Assembly (NCBI GenBank): GCA_027000645.1
Contig: JALTNO010000339.1
Location: 1-39,061, forward strand
Length of the DNA: 39,061 bases
Direction: 5' to 3'
Source of the DNA: Paracoccaceae bacterium
GTDB taxonomy: Bacteria; Pseudomonadota; Alphaproteobacteria; Rhodobacterales; Rhodobacteraceae
Positions 7,468 through 15,400 of the stretch are shown piece by piece; within the stretch, counting starts at the first letter, position 1, and each line of letters begins with the position of its first letter. Made by a program: the position numbers and the translations under genes. The notes beneath the pieces are model-generated. The model saw only the letters and a program-made list of their open reading frames with translations, was not told where the DNA came from and searched no databases.

Positions 7468-7836
7468 TCAGCCGGCGCCGTCCTCGCGGTCCGCGGTGTC
7501 AGCCGGGTCGGGGGCCGGGCCGAACTCGAATTCGAGGAAGCGTTCGAAGGCATCGAGGTTGACCGGCTCGAACTGGCCGAAGCCCTGCATCCAGACGCTG
7601 GCGGCGCGCAGCGCGTCGGGCTCGAGCTTGCACCATTTCACCCGGCCGCGCTTTTCCTGGCTGATCAGCCCCGCCCGGGTCAGAATCGCAAGATGCTTGG
7701 AAATCGCCGCCAGCGACATCTCGAACGGTTCGGCCACATCCGTCACCGCCATGTCATCTTCCAGAAGCATGGTCAGGATGGCCCGGCGGGTCGGGTCGGC
7801 AAGGGCCGAAAACACGGCGTCGAGATCATCGCTCAT
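7468..7836 (-). CDS. ArsR-family transcriptional repressor
   Basis: This 122-residue protein starts MSDDLDAVFSALADPTRRAILTMLLEDDMAVTDVAEPFEMSLAAISKHLAILTRAGLISQ, a textbook ArsR winged helix with the recognition helix at about residues 42-58. No Cys pair of the metal-sensing ArsR type (CVC near helix 3) is visible, so a metal ligand is unlikely; the C-terminal part resembles the branch often found beside SRPBCC-domain genes, but no such gene is adjacent here. A promoter and an inverted-repeat operator lie immediately upstream, and the predicted transcription start coincides with the ATG, so the mRNA may lack a leader. Autorepression is likely. Confidence 0.92.
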   Translation of the reverse strand: MSDDLDAVFSALADPTRRAILTMLLEDDMAVTDVAEPFEMSLAAISKHLAILTRAGLISQEKRGRVKWCKLEPDALRAASVWMQGFGQFEPVNLDAFERFLEFEFGPAPDPADTADREDGAG

Positions 7837-7842
7837 GCCGAG

Positions 7843-7883
7843 GCCATAGGCCGGGCCGGGAAAATCGTCAACCGGATGGTTGA
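7843..7883 (-). promoter_or_regulatory. arsR-type gene promoter with overlapping inverted-repeat operator
   Basis: On the minus strand TTGACG (7871-7866) and TATGGC (7848-7843) are 17 bases apart, which places the start at about 7836-7837, on the A of the ATG. A perfect inverted repeat TCAACC-GGAT-GGTTGA (7868-7883) overlaps the -35 box. This is the expected position for autorepression by the downstream ArsR protein. Confidence 0.55.
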
Positions 7884-8008
7884 ATATGCAAACCCGCCCG
7901 GTTTTGCGCTAACGGCGGCTGCGGCGGAATCGCCCCGCCTGCGGAACGTGGAAATAAACTCAACGATTTCCGTTGGTTACCCGGAATCCGCGGTGCGTAT
8001 CGAGAGCG

Positions 8009-8037
8009 TTGACTCCACGGCGCGGGCACCCTAATCC
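8009..8037 (+). promoter_or_regulatory. Predicted promoter of the F0 operon
   Basis: TTGACT (8009-8014), a 17-base spacer and TAATCC (8032-8037) form a strong housekeeping-type promoter. Transcription would start near 8044, giving about 23 bases of leader before the GTG at 8067. Three GANTC sites lie in the preceding intergenic DNA (7927, 7984, 8011); the last overlaps the -35 box. Confidence 0.65.
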
Positions 8038-8066
8038 AAGCGCAACCAAGCGTGGGGTTTGCGCGT

Positions 8067-8411
8067 GTGACCGAAGACCTGTCCGAGGACGAGCGAAAGC
8101 GCCGGCTGGAACAGCTGGAGCAGCGCATCGCAGCGGCGCGGCAGGAACTGGAACCGAAGCCCCGCGTGGACAAGACCGCCGATCAGGCGCAGCTGGCCTG
8201 GCGGATGGTGATCGAGCTTGTAACCGGTCTGCTGATCGGTTTCGGCATGGGGTACGGGCTGGACAGCCTGTTCGGGACGATGCCCGTTTTCCTCGTGCTG
8301 TTCACATTGCTGGGGCTTGCCGCGGGCATTCGCACGATGATGCGAAGCGCGCAGGAGGCCCAGACGACACAGGCGGCCGAGAGGGCCGCGGGCGAAGACG
8401 AGAGGGACTGA
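8067..8411 (+). CDS. atpI: ATP synthase accessory protein AtpI
   Basis: AtpI is a small membrane protein at the head of F0 operons, thought to help assemble the c-ring or carry Mg2+. The 114-residue product has a charged, helical N-terminus ([25 protein letters not shown]) and then two membrane helices: [28 protein letters not shown] and [20 protein letters not shown], the AtpI/AtpR pattern. The start is taken as GTG at 8067, with GGGG about nine bases upstream. An in-frame GTG at 8052 would leave almost no leader after the predicted promoter. It ends two bases before the atpB start. Confidence 0.9.
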   Translation: MTEDLSEDERKRRLEQLEQRIAAARQELEPKPRVDKTADQAQLAWRMVIELVTGLLIGFGMGYGLDSLFGTMPVFLVLFTLLGLAAGIRTMMRSAQEAQTTQAAERAAGEDERD

Positions 8412-8413
8412 AC

Positions 8414-9184
8414 GTGGCAAGCGACGCGCAGGCGGTTGAACAGATGGCGGAGGAAGGCGGCCTCGTCTTCCATCCGATGGAGCAGTTCGAGATCAAGCCG
8501 CTTTTCGGCGGGACCGAGATTGCCTGGTACACGCCCACCAATGCCACCCTGTGGATGGGGGTCGCGATCCTTGCGATCATCGGACTTCTGATCCTGGGCA
8601 CCTCGAAGCGGTCCATCATTCCGTCGCGCCTGCAATCGGTGGCGGAGCTGGCCTATGGCTTCATCTACAAGATGGTCGAGGACATCTGCGGCAAGGAGGG
8701 GGTGAAGTATTTCCCCTATGTCATGACGCTGTTCATGTTCATCGTCACCGCGAACTTCCTCGGGCTGCTGCCGCTGGCCTTCACCACCACCAGCCACATA
8801 GCGGTCACGGCGGTGATGGCGATGCTGGTCTTCCTCTCGGTCACCGTGCTGGGCTTCGTGCTGCACGGGGCAAGCTTTCTCGGCCTGTTCTGGATCAGCT
8901 CAGCGCCGCTGGCGCTGCGCCCGATCCTGGCGCTGATCGAGGTGATCTCGTATTTCGTGCGGCCGATCAGCCACTCCATCCGACTTGCCGGCAACATGAT
9001 GGCCGGTCACGCGGTGATCAAGGTGTTCGCGGCTTTCGCGGCGATCGAGCTTCTGTCCCCGGTGCCGATCCTCGCGATCACGGCGATCTATGCGCTCGAG
9101 GTGCTGGTGGCCTTCATCCAGGCCTATGTCTTCACCATTCTGACTTGCGTGTACCTCAAGGACGCGCTGCACCCGAATCACTGA
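8414..9184 (+). CDS. atpB: F0 ATP synthase subunit a
   Basis: Subunit a forms the two proton half-channels against the c-ring in the inner membrane. The 256-residue protein has five to six hydrophobic helices and the signature [19 protein letters not shown]; Arg190 is the invariant arginine that separates the half-channels. The C-terminal helix, [28 protein letters not shown], carries the conserved Glu and Gln. The GTG at 8414 ([16 protein letters not shown]) is preceded by GAGAGG. Longer in-frame extensions overlap atpI and are not supported. Confidence 0.97.
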   Translation: MASDAQAVEQMAEEGGLVFHPMEQFEIKPLFGGTEIAWYTPTNATLWMGVAILAIIGLLILGTSKRSIIPSRLQSVAELAYGFIYKMVEDICGKEGVKYFPYVMTLFMFIVTANFLGLLPLAFTTTSHIAVTAVMAMLVFLSVTVLGFVLHGASFLGLFWISSAPLALRPILALIEVISYFVRPISHSIRLAGNMMAGHAVIKVFAAFAAIELLSPVPILAITAIYALEVLVAFIQAYVFTILTCVYLKDALHPNH

Positions 9185-9232
9185 CAACGAACCAAACCCA
9201 ATCACACCAATTCCACTGTAAGGAGAGAAACC
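9185..9232 (+). promoter_or_regulatory. AC-rich leader and strong ribosome-binding site of atpE
   Basis: The 48 bases between atpB and atpE are unusually rich in A and C and contain no obvious hairpin. They end in AAGGAGAG about seven bases before the ATG. An open, unstructured leader with a strong Shine-Dalgarno sequence fits the need to make subunit c in excess of the other F0 subunits. Confidence 0.55.
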
Positions 9233-9490
9233 ATGGAAGGTGAAATCGCGATCACTGGCGCCGAGCTGATGAAGATGGGCGCCTATATCGGGGCCGGTCT
9301 GGCCAGCGCCGGCATGGGCGGCGCCGCCGTCGGTATCGGTCACGTGGTCGGCAACTACCTGTCGGGTGCCCTGCGCAACCCGTCCGCCGCCGCCGGTCAG
9401 ACCGCGACCATGTTCATCGGTATCGCATTCTCGGAAGCGCTGGGCATCTTCTCGTTCCTGGTGGCGCTTCTGCTGATGTTCGCCGTCTGA
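9233..9490 (+). CDS. atpE: F0 ATP synthase subunit c
   Basis: Subunit c forms the rotating ring that carries protons. The 85-residue protein is a two-helix hairpin: helix 1 from about [26 protein letters not shown], the polar loop RNP (48-50), and helix 2 [29 protein letters not shown] with Glu68 as the proton carrier. No extra sodium-binding residues stand out, so proton use is likely. It is a few residues longer at the N-terminus than the roughly 78-residue proteins recalled from related phototrophs ([10 protein letters not shown]). The downstream hairpin may stabilise its mRNA. Confidence 0.98.
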   Translation: MEGEIAITGAELMKMGAYIGAGLASAGMGGAAVGIGHVVGNYLSGALRNPSAAAGQTATMFIGIAFSEALGIFSFLVALLLMFAV

Positions 9491-9516
9491 TCCCCTTCGG
9501 AACCTTCATCCTTACG

Positions 9517-9548
9517 GTCGGGCGGCGCGTTGTGGCGCGCTGCCCGAT
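9517..9548 (+). promoter_or_regulatory. Large intercistronic hairpin between atpE and the b' gene
   Basis: TCGGGCGGCGCG (9518-9529) pairs with 9536-9547 through 12 base pairs, including one G-U, closing a six-base loop (TTGTGG). No T-run follows, so it is not a classical terminator. It lies in the 85-bp gap after atpE. An RNA-stabilising or partial-termination role that raises atpE mRNA over downstream genes is inferred. Confidence 0.6.
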
Positions 9549-9575
9549 GTAGGTCAAGTTCCCGAGGAGAACGAC

Positions 9576-10121
9576 ATGGCAACCGATATCCAAGAGGCCG
9601 GGAAGGCCGTCGCCGAAGTCGGCGAAGCCGCTGAAAAGGCGGGCATGCCGCAGCTGGACTTTTCGACCTTTCCGAACCAGATCTTCTGGCTCGTGGTCAC
9701 GCTGGTCGTGATCTACCTGATCCTGTCGCGCGTGGCCCTGCCGCGGATCGGCGCCATCCTTGCCGAGCGGCAGGGAACCATCACCAACGATCTGGCGGCG
9801 GCCGAGGAACTCAAGGCCAAGGCGGTCGAGGCCGAGAAGGCCTACGAAAAGGCGCTGGCCGATGCCCGGGCCGAGGCCCAGCGCATCGCTGCGCAAACCC
9901 GCGCCGAGATCCAGGCCGAGCTGAACGAGGCGATCGCAAGGGCCGATGCCGAGATCGCGGCCAAGGCGGCCGAGTCGGAAAAGGCCATCGCCGAAATTCG
10001 CGCCAGCGCGCTGGAGAGCATCGAGGCCGTGGCCACCGAAACGGCGGCGGAAATCGTCTCTGTGCTGGGCGGTAAGCCGGACGGCATCGCCAAGGCCGTG
10101 GCCGAGCGGATGAAAGGATGA
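9576..10121 (+). CDS. atpX: F0 ATP synthase subunit b'
   Basis: Phototrophic and alphaproteobacterial ATP synthases have two different b-type stalk proteins instead of a b homodimer; this one is b'. The 181-residue product has an Ala/Glu-rich N-terminus, one membrane helix ([24 protein letters not shown], about residues 37-60) and then a long charged coiled coil up to the C-terminus. A GAGGAGAA site precedes the ATG. Its last four bases overlap the b gene (ATGA), giving coupled 1:1 translation, as expected for a b/b' heterodimer. The gene is also called atpF2 or atpG in some annotations. Confidence 0.93.
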   Translation: MATDIQEAGKAVAEVGEAAEKAGMPQLDFSTFPNQIFWLVVTLVVIYLILSRVALPRIGAILAERQGTITNDLAAAEELKAKAVEAEKAYEKALADARAEAQRIAAQTRAEIQAELNEAIARADAEIAAKAAESEKAIAEIRASALESIEAVATETAAEIVSVLGGKPDGIAKAVAERMKG

Positions 10122-10687
10122 GAGACATGCGCAACCTTTTCGCCCTTGTCCTGACATTCGGCGCAGCCGGGCCGGCCCTTGCGGCGGAGGAGGCGTTCTT
10201 CTCGCTCAAGAATACCGAGTTCGTGGTGCTGATCGCGTTCCTCGTGTTCGTGGGTATCCTTGTCTACTTCAAGGTGCCGCGGATGCTGGGCGACGCCCTC
10301 GACAAGCGCTCCGAGACGATCCGCAGCGAACTGGAAGAGGCCCGCGCGCTGCGTGACGAGGCTCAGGCGATCCTGGCATCCTACGAGAAGAAGCAGCGCG
10401 AGGTGCAGGAGCAGGCCGACCGGATCGTGACGGCCGCCCGCGAGGATGCCCAGACCGTGGCCGAACAGGCCCGCGCCGATCTGGAGAAGTCCATCGCCCG
10501 CCGCCTGGCCGCTGCCGAGGAGCAGATCGCGTCGGCTCAGGCCGCCGCGGTGAAGGACGTGCGCGACCGGGCGATCGCCATCGCGGTCGCGGCCGCCGGC
10601 GACGTGATTGCCAGGCAGATGACGGCGGCCCGCGCCAACAAGCTGATCGACGAAGCCATCAAGGAAGTCGAGGCCAAGCTGCACTGA
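10118..10687 (+). CDS. atpF: F0 ATP synthase subunit b
   Basis: The second stalk subunit, 189 residues. The N-terminus [26 protein letters not shown] looks like a cleavable leader or an extra helix, followed by the anchoring helix [25 protein letters not shown] and a long Ala/Glu/Arg coiled coil. The stalk links subunit a to F1 through delta. The first ATG (10118) overlaps b'; a second ATG at 10127 is possible. It is the last gene of the F0 operon; F1 genes are expected elsewhere on the chromosome, as in other Rhodobacterales. Confidence 0.95.
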   Translation: MRDMRNLFALVLTFGAAGPALAAEEAFFSLKNTEFVVLIAFLVFVGILVYFKVPRMLGDALDKRSETIRSELEEARALRDEAQAILASYEKKQREVQEQADRIVTAAREDAQTVAEQARADLEKSIARRLAAAEEQIASAQAAAVKDVRDRAIAIAVAAAGDVIARQMTAARANKLIDEAIKEVEAKLH

Positions 10688-10713
10688 CGGATCGGGACCT
10701 TCGCGAACCGACG

Positions 10714-10740
10714 AACCCCGGCCCGCGCGGCCGGGGTTTT
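10714..10740 (+). terminator. Rho-independent terminator of the F0 operon
   Basis: AACCCCGGCC (10714-10723) pairs with GGCCGGGGTT (10729-10738) around a five-base loop, followed by TTTT and soon after by ATTTTTG. It lies 27 bp after the atpF stop and is a convincing terminator. Confidence 0.9.
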
Positions 10741-10799
10741 CATTTTTGCGCCCGGTGCCGTGGGCACGGCGGATCAGGGCGTCGCGTCCGATCGCATCC

Positions 10800-10848
10800 G
10801 CCCCGCCCGGGGCGCGCTTGCGGCCGGTTGAACCCTGTGCTTCAGGGT
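10800..10848 (-). terminator. Hairpins downstream of the FCD regulator gene
   Basis: In the 149-bp gap downstream of the regulator, two stems stand out: GCCCC-GCCC-GGGGC (10800-10813) and ACCCTG-TGCTT-CAGGGT (10832-10848). The second begins about 40 bp after the minus-strand stop. Neither has a T-run, so termination is only a possibility. The rest of 10746-10889 shows nothing else recognisable. Confidence 0.35.
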
Positions 10849-10889
10849 CGGGAGCCGTTCCCCTTGCAGCGGGCCCGTGGAGATAGCGG

Positions 10890-11657
10890 TCAGCGGCTTT
10901 TCTCGCGTTCGTATCTTTGTCGCGCGACTTCTTCGTTCTGCATCGCCTTGCGATGGTCGGACAGGGACTGTTCGACGAAACTCAGATGCGCGACCACCGC
11001 TTCGCGGGCGCCTGCGGGGTCGCGCGCCTGAAGTGCGTCGTTGATCCTTCGGTGCTGATCCAGAAGCTCGCTTCGCGTGGTTCGCTGCTTGAACATCATC
11101 GCGCGGTTATAGAACACCCCTTCGCGCAGAAGTTCATACATCGACCGCATCATGTGCAGCATGATGACGTTGTGGCTGGCCTCGATGATGGCAAGGTGGA
11201 AATCGGCATCCAGCCGCGCCTCGTCCGCCGGGTTGCGCTTGGCATGTGCGGCTTCCATCTTGCGATAGACGGTGTCGATGACCTTCAGGTCCGTGTCCGA
11301 GGCCAGCCGCGCGGCGCGTTCGGCGGCCAGCCCCTCCATGTCGCGGCGAAAGGCGATATAGTCGAAGACGGCCTCGTCATGGGTTGCGAAAAGCCGGATC
11401 AGTGCCGGCGAAAACGCGCTGCCCAGAACGTCGGCCACGTAGATCCCCGCCCCCGGCCGCGCGGCGAGAAGCCCGCGTTCCTGCAAGTCGGCCACCGCGT
11501 CCCGAAGTGACGGGCGCGAGACGCCCAGCCGCTCGGACAGTTCGCGTTCGGCGGGCAGGCGCTCTCCAGGGCGCAGGACACCGCGCAGGATCAACAGTTC
11601 GATCTGGCGCACCACCGAGGTGGAAAGCTTTTCCGGCTGGACCTTCCTGAATGGCAT
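10890..11657 (-). CDS. GntR/FadR (FCD) family transcriptional regulator
   Basis: The 255-residue protein has a GntR winged helix (KLSTSVVRQIELLILRGVLRPGERLPAERELSERLGVSRPSLRDAVADLQERGLL, about residues 10-64) and then an all-helical FCD domain, in which DADFHLAIIEASHN and DQHRRINDAL hold the metal/ligand-binding Asp and His residues. This layout is that of PdhR, LldR and GlcC, which sense pyruvate, lactate or glycolate; which ligand applies is unclear. The ATG at 11657 has GGAG about nine bases upstream. No target operon is adjacent. Its upstream DNA holds a candidate small RNA read in the same direction, whose terminator would separate or attenuate the two. Confidence 0.92.
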   Translation of the reverse strand: MPFRKVQPEKLSTSVVRQIELLILRGVLRPGERLPAERELSERLGVSRPSLRDAVADLQERGLLAARPGAGIYVADVLGSAFSPALIRLFATHDEAVFDYIAFRRDMEGLAAERAARLASDTDLKVIDTVYRKMEAAHAKRNPADEARLDADFHLAIIEASHNVIMLHMMRSMYELLREGVFYNRAMMFKQRTTRSELLDQHRRINDALQARDPAGAREAVVAHLSFVEQSLSDHRKAMQNEEVARQRYEREKSR

Positions 11658-11720
11658 CTGTGGACTCCGCTGATTGGTCGGAACATATGACCACGCTCCG
11701 GCAGCCTCAACGGATCGTGG

Positions 11721-11751
11721 AAAAAAAGCGGCCCCGGGAGGGCGGGGCCGC
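11721..11751 (-). terminator. Strong rho-independent terminator of the candidate small RNA
   Basis: On the minus strand GCGGCCCCG (11751-11743) pairs with CGGGGCCGC (11736-11728) in nine uninterrupted pairs around a CCCTCC loop, followed by seven T (11727-11721). No protein gene ends just upstream, so it must end a non-coding transcript or attenuate the regulator gene. Confidence 0.85.
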
Positions 11752-11850
11752 AAGATGGAAGCCACGAGGGATTCCGCAATCCGGGCGACGCGCGCAGAGG
11801 GATAGGCGTTCGCCCCGCTGGATGCGGCCGGACGGGAGGGCCCGGCTCGG
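11721..11850 (-). ncRNA. Candidate small RNA with CCCUCC anti-SD loops
   Basis: A promoter just upstream and a textbook terminator at the end define a minus-strand transcript of about 130 bases that codes for nothing recognisable. Its 5' end can form GCCGG/CCGGC (11846-11842 with 11831-11827) with CCCTCCC exposed in the loop; a middle stem GGATT/AATCC follows; the 3' terminator stem has the loop CCCTCC. Two C/U-rich loops complementary to Shine-Dalgarno sequences are a hallmark of several alphaproteobacterial trans-acting RNAs. The alternative is an attenuated leader of the regulator gene that starts 64 bases further on. Confidence 0.5.
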
Positions 11851-11855
11851 GGTCT

Positions 11856-11884
11856 ATTAATATTCGAAAATCAGAATACGTCAA
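11856..11884 (-). promoter_or_regulatory. Predicted promoter of the candidate small RNA
   Basis: On the minus strand TTGACG (11884-11879) is followed after 16-17 bases by TATTAA/ATTAAT (11862-11856), an AT-rich -10 region that stands out in this GC-rich DNA. The start is predicted near 11850. Confidence 0.6.
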
Positions 11885-11934
11885 GCCCGATTCCGGTAAA
11901 CTGATTGTTAACCCGATGATCCCATGATCCGGGC

Positions 11935-12264
11935 ATGAGATTGCGTTTCGCATGGCTTGCGGCTTTGTCGGTGTTGATGCTGACCGCCTGCAATACACCG
12001 GACCGGCCTTTCCGCGGCCTGACTCCGACGCGGGTCGAGGTGGACGGCAGCGTCTTCGACATCCGTGTGCGGGGCGAGTTTGCCGAGGCCATCCGCGTCA
12101 ACCCGCAATATGCGCCCCGGTTCGAACCGATTCGCTCCCGCGCGGCGGTTGCATTTGCGCAGGTCAGCGGTTGTCGCGTGGTGGGGGTTCTTGGTGACCA
12201 GTCGCAGATGACCGCCAATCTCGATTGCAGCGATGGATCGAAGAGGAAATTGCCTCCTCCCTGA
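11935..12264 (+). CDS. Small predicted lipoprotein
   Basis: The 109-residue product starts MRLRFAWLAALSVLMLTAC, a short positively charged start, a hydrophobic stretch and an LTAC lipobox with the lipidated Cys at position 19. The mature part has about 90 residues, with two further Cys near 80 and 97 that could form a disulfide. It is likely anchored in the inner or outer membrane, facing the periplasm. No family was recognised; similar short lipoproteins are common in Rhodobacteraceae. It lies upstream of smc but is separated by 168 bp containing a promoter. No clear Shine-Dalgarno sequence precedes the ATG. Confidence 0.75.
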   Translation: MRLRFAWLAALSVLMLTACNTPDRPFRGLTPTRVEVDGSVFDIRVRGEFAEAIRVNPQYAPRFEPIRSRAAVAFAQVSGCRVVGVLGDQSQMTANLDCSDGSKRKLPPP

Positions 12265-12327
12265 CCGGGCCGGTGGGGGCGATGTGAAGCCATGCCCCGC
12301 GGAACCGGGCTGGCTGACGCAATATAT

Positions 12328-12336
12328 TGTGGATAA
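12328..12336 (-). promoter_or_regulatory. Perfect DnaA box upstream of smc
   Basis: TGTGGATAA on the plus strand is the exact complement of the consensus DnaA box TTATCCACA. It lies about 95 bp before the smc start codon and 36 bp before the predicted -35 box. Confidence 0.5.
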
Positions 12337-12371
12337 GCATGGCAGAGGTGCCATATACGCCTGCAGACATG

Positions 12372-12407
12372 TTGACTTGGCATGGTTCAAGTCGGAACAT
12401 TCCGACT
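12372..12407 (+). promoter_or_regulatory. smc promoter region with 18-bp inverted repeat
   Basis: TTGACT (12372-12377) is a good -35 box; the matching -10 (AACATT, 12396-12401) is weak. A perfect inverted repeat AGTCGGAA-CA-TTCCGACT (12390-12407) covers the -10 and likely start site, where a bound protein would block transcription. GANTC sites lie at 12404-12408 and 12414-12418, ten bases apart. A smaller inverted repeat ATGGCA/TGCCAT lies at 12339-12354. Confidence 0.45.
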
Positions 12408-12432
12408 CTAGGGGAATCGGGGCGGGCCTGTC

Positions 12433-15400
12433 TTGCGCTTTACCAGACTCAAACTCAACGGCTTCAAGAGCTTCGTCGATCCGACCGATCTGCTGATCGC
12501 CGACGGGCTGACCGGAATCGTCGGGCCCAACGGTTGCGGCAAGTCCAACCTGCTTGAGGCCCTGCGCTGGGTGATGGGGGAAAACCGCCCCACGGCAATG
12601 CGCGGCGGCGGGATGGAGGACGTGATCTTTGCCGGTGCCGCCACCCGGCCCGCGCGCAACTTTGCCGAGGTCAGCCTGCTGATCGACAACAGCGAACGGC
12701 TGGCTCCGGCAGGGTTCAATGATTCGGACATGCTGGAAATCGTCCGGCGGATCACCCGCGACGTGGGCAGCGCCTACAAGGTCAACGGCAAGGATGTGCG
12801 CGCCCGCGACGTGCAGATGCTGTTTGCCGATGCATCCACCGGTGCGCATTCGCCGGCGCTGGTCCGGCAGGGGCAGATCGCGGAACTCATCAACGCCAAG
12901 CCGCGCGCGCGCCGCCGGGTCCTGGAAGAGGCGGCGGGGATCTCGGGACTTTACCAGCGCCGGCACGAGGCCGAACTGAAGCTGAAGGCGACCGAGGCCA
13001 ACCTCCTGCGCGTCGAGGACGTGATCGAACGGCTTGCCCAGCAGCTGGCGCAACTGGCGCGCCAGGCCCGGCAGGCGGCGCGCTATCGCCAGATCGGCGA
13101 GGATCTGCGCCGGGCCGAGGGGATGCTTCTCTATCGCCGGTGGAAAGAGGCCGACGAGGCCCGCGCCGCTGCCGAAGAGGCGTTGCGGGAACGCGCGGTC
13201 GCGGCCGCGCGCGCCGAAACCGCCGCCCGCCGTGCCGGGAAGCTGCGCGCCGAACGCGAAGAGGCGCTGGCGCCGCTGCGCGAGGAAGAGGCAATCGCGG
13301 CGGCCGTTCTGCAACGGCTGCAGGTGCAGCGCGACACCCTGACCGACCAGGAGGCCCGCGCCCGCCAGACTATCGAGGCCCTGCAGGCCCGGATCGAACA
13401 GCTTGGCCGCGACATCGCGCGCGAACAGGGCCTCAGCCGCGACGCCGGCGACACCATCGAGCGGCTGGAATGGGAGGCGCGCGAACTGGCCCGCGCGGGT
13501 GAGGGTCACGACGAAAGGCTGGCCGAGGCCGCCGATCTGGCCCGGCAGGCGGCAGAGGTTCTCAAGGCGCGCGAGGCCCGGCTTTCCGAGGTGACCGAGG
13601 ACGTGGCGCGTCTTGCCGCGCGTCACCAGTCGGTGCAGCGTCTGGTGGCCGACGGTCGCAAGACGCTGGCGCGGTCGGAGGCCGAAGAGGCCCGCGCCCG
13701 CGAGGCCATGGCCGAGGCGAAACGGGCGCTGATCCGCGCGGGCGAGGCCTTCGAGACCGCAAGGCGGGCCGAATCGGATGCAATTGCGGCGGCCGAGGCG
13801 GCCGAGGCGAAGCTGGCCGAAGCCGATGCCGCCCGAACCGACGCCCAGGCGCGCGAGGCCGAGGCCCGCGCCCAGAGGTCCGAGGCCGAGGGCGAGGCCG
13901 GGGCTCTGCGTGCCGAAGTGGCGGCTCTGGCCCGGCTGGTGGCGCGCGAGGCCGCCGAGGGCGGGCAGGTGCTGGATCTTCTTCGGGTCGAGCCGGGCTA
14001 TGAAAAGGCGCTGGGGGCGGCGCTGGCCGATGACCTGCGCGCGCCGCTGGTGGACGCCGAGGGGCCGTCGGGCTGGCTTGCTCTGCCGGGATATGACGCG
14101 GATCAGCCGCTGCCCGAAGGCGTGGTGCCGCTGGCCCGTTACGTGTCAGGGCCCGAGGCACTGGGTCGGCGGGTCGCGCAGATCGGGGTCGTCGATTCCG
14201 ATGCGGCGGCGCGGTTGCAGCCGTTGTTGCGCCCCGGTCAGCGGCTGGTTTCCACCGAGGGTGACTTGTGGCGCTGGGACGGGTTTCGCGCCTGGGCCGA
14301 GGATGCGCCCAGCGCCGCGGCGCTGCGGCTGGAACAGCTCAACCGCCTGGAAGCGCTCAAGCAGGATCTGACCCGGGCCGAGGCGCGGGCCGAGGGCGCG
14401 CGGGCCGCGCATGAGCTGCTCAGCCGTCGTCTGGCCGAGGTGACCGAGGCTGACAAGGCCGCCCGCGAGGCCCGCCGCGATGCCGACCGGCGCCTGGCCG
14501 AGGCTGCGCGCGCACTCAGCCGGGCCGAGGCCGAGCGAAACCTCGCGCAGGGCAGGCTCGAGACGCTGTCTCTGGCGGTTGAACGTCACCGCGAGGACGC
14601 GATGGAGGCCCGCCTGCGGCTGCGCGAGGCCGAGGCTGCATTGGCCGATCTGGGTGATCTGGAGGCGGCGCGGGCCGAGGTCGAGGACATCCGCCAGACG
14701 GTCGAGGCGGCGCGGATCACCATGCTGACCCGGCGTTCGGCGCATGACGAACTGCGCCGCGAGGGCGAGGCCCGCACGCGTCGCGCGCAGGAGGTGGCGA
14801 AAGAGATCAGCGGCTGGCGGCATCGGCTTGACACCGCCGGAAAGCGCATTGCGGAACTGGTCGAGCGCAAGATCGCCCATGAGGAGGAGTTGCGCGAGGC
14901 CAGCGCGGCGCCGGCCGAGATCGCGGCCCGGCGCGACGAGTTGTCGAAGGCCATATCCGAGGCCGAGGCGCGCCGGGCCCGCGCGGCGGATGCTCTGGCC
15001 GCGGCCGAGGCGGCATTGCGCGAGGCGGTCGGCCATGAGCGCGAGGCCGAGCGGCAGGCCTCGGAGGCGCGCGAGGCGCGCGCGCGGGCCGAGGCGCGCG
15101 TTGACGCAGCGCGCGAGGCGGTTCTGCATGCGGCCGAGCGTATCGCCGACGGCCAGCAGGTGACGCCGGAGCAGTTGCTCGATCTGCTGGAGGTGGACCC
15201 TGCGGTGATCCCGCCGGCTGAGGCGCTGGAGGTGGAGGTTAACCGCTACAAGCGGCAGCGCGACGCGTTGGGCGCGGTGAACCTGCGCGCCGAGGAGGAC
15301 GCCCGCGAGGTGCAGGTGGAACATGACGAACTGGTGCGCGAGAAGGCCGATCTCGAGGGGGCGGTGCGCACGCTGCGTTCCGGCATCGCCAGCCTCAACC

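Noticed and set aside
10741-10889. Small gene or RNA between the F0 terminator and the FCD regulator
   Set aside because: Only short GC-rich stems; no promoter, ribosome-binding site or convincing frame.
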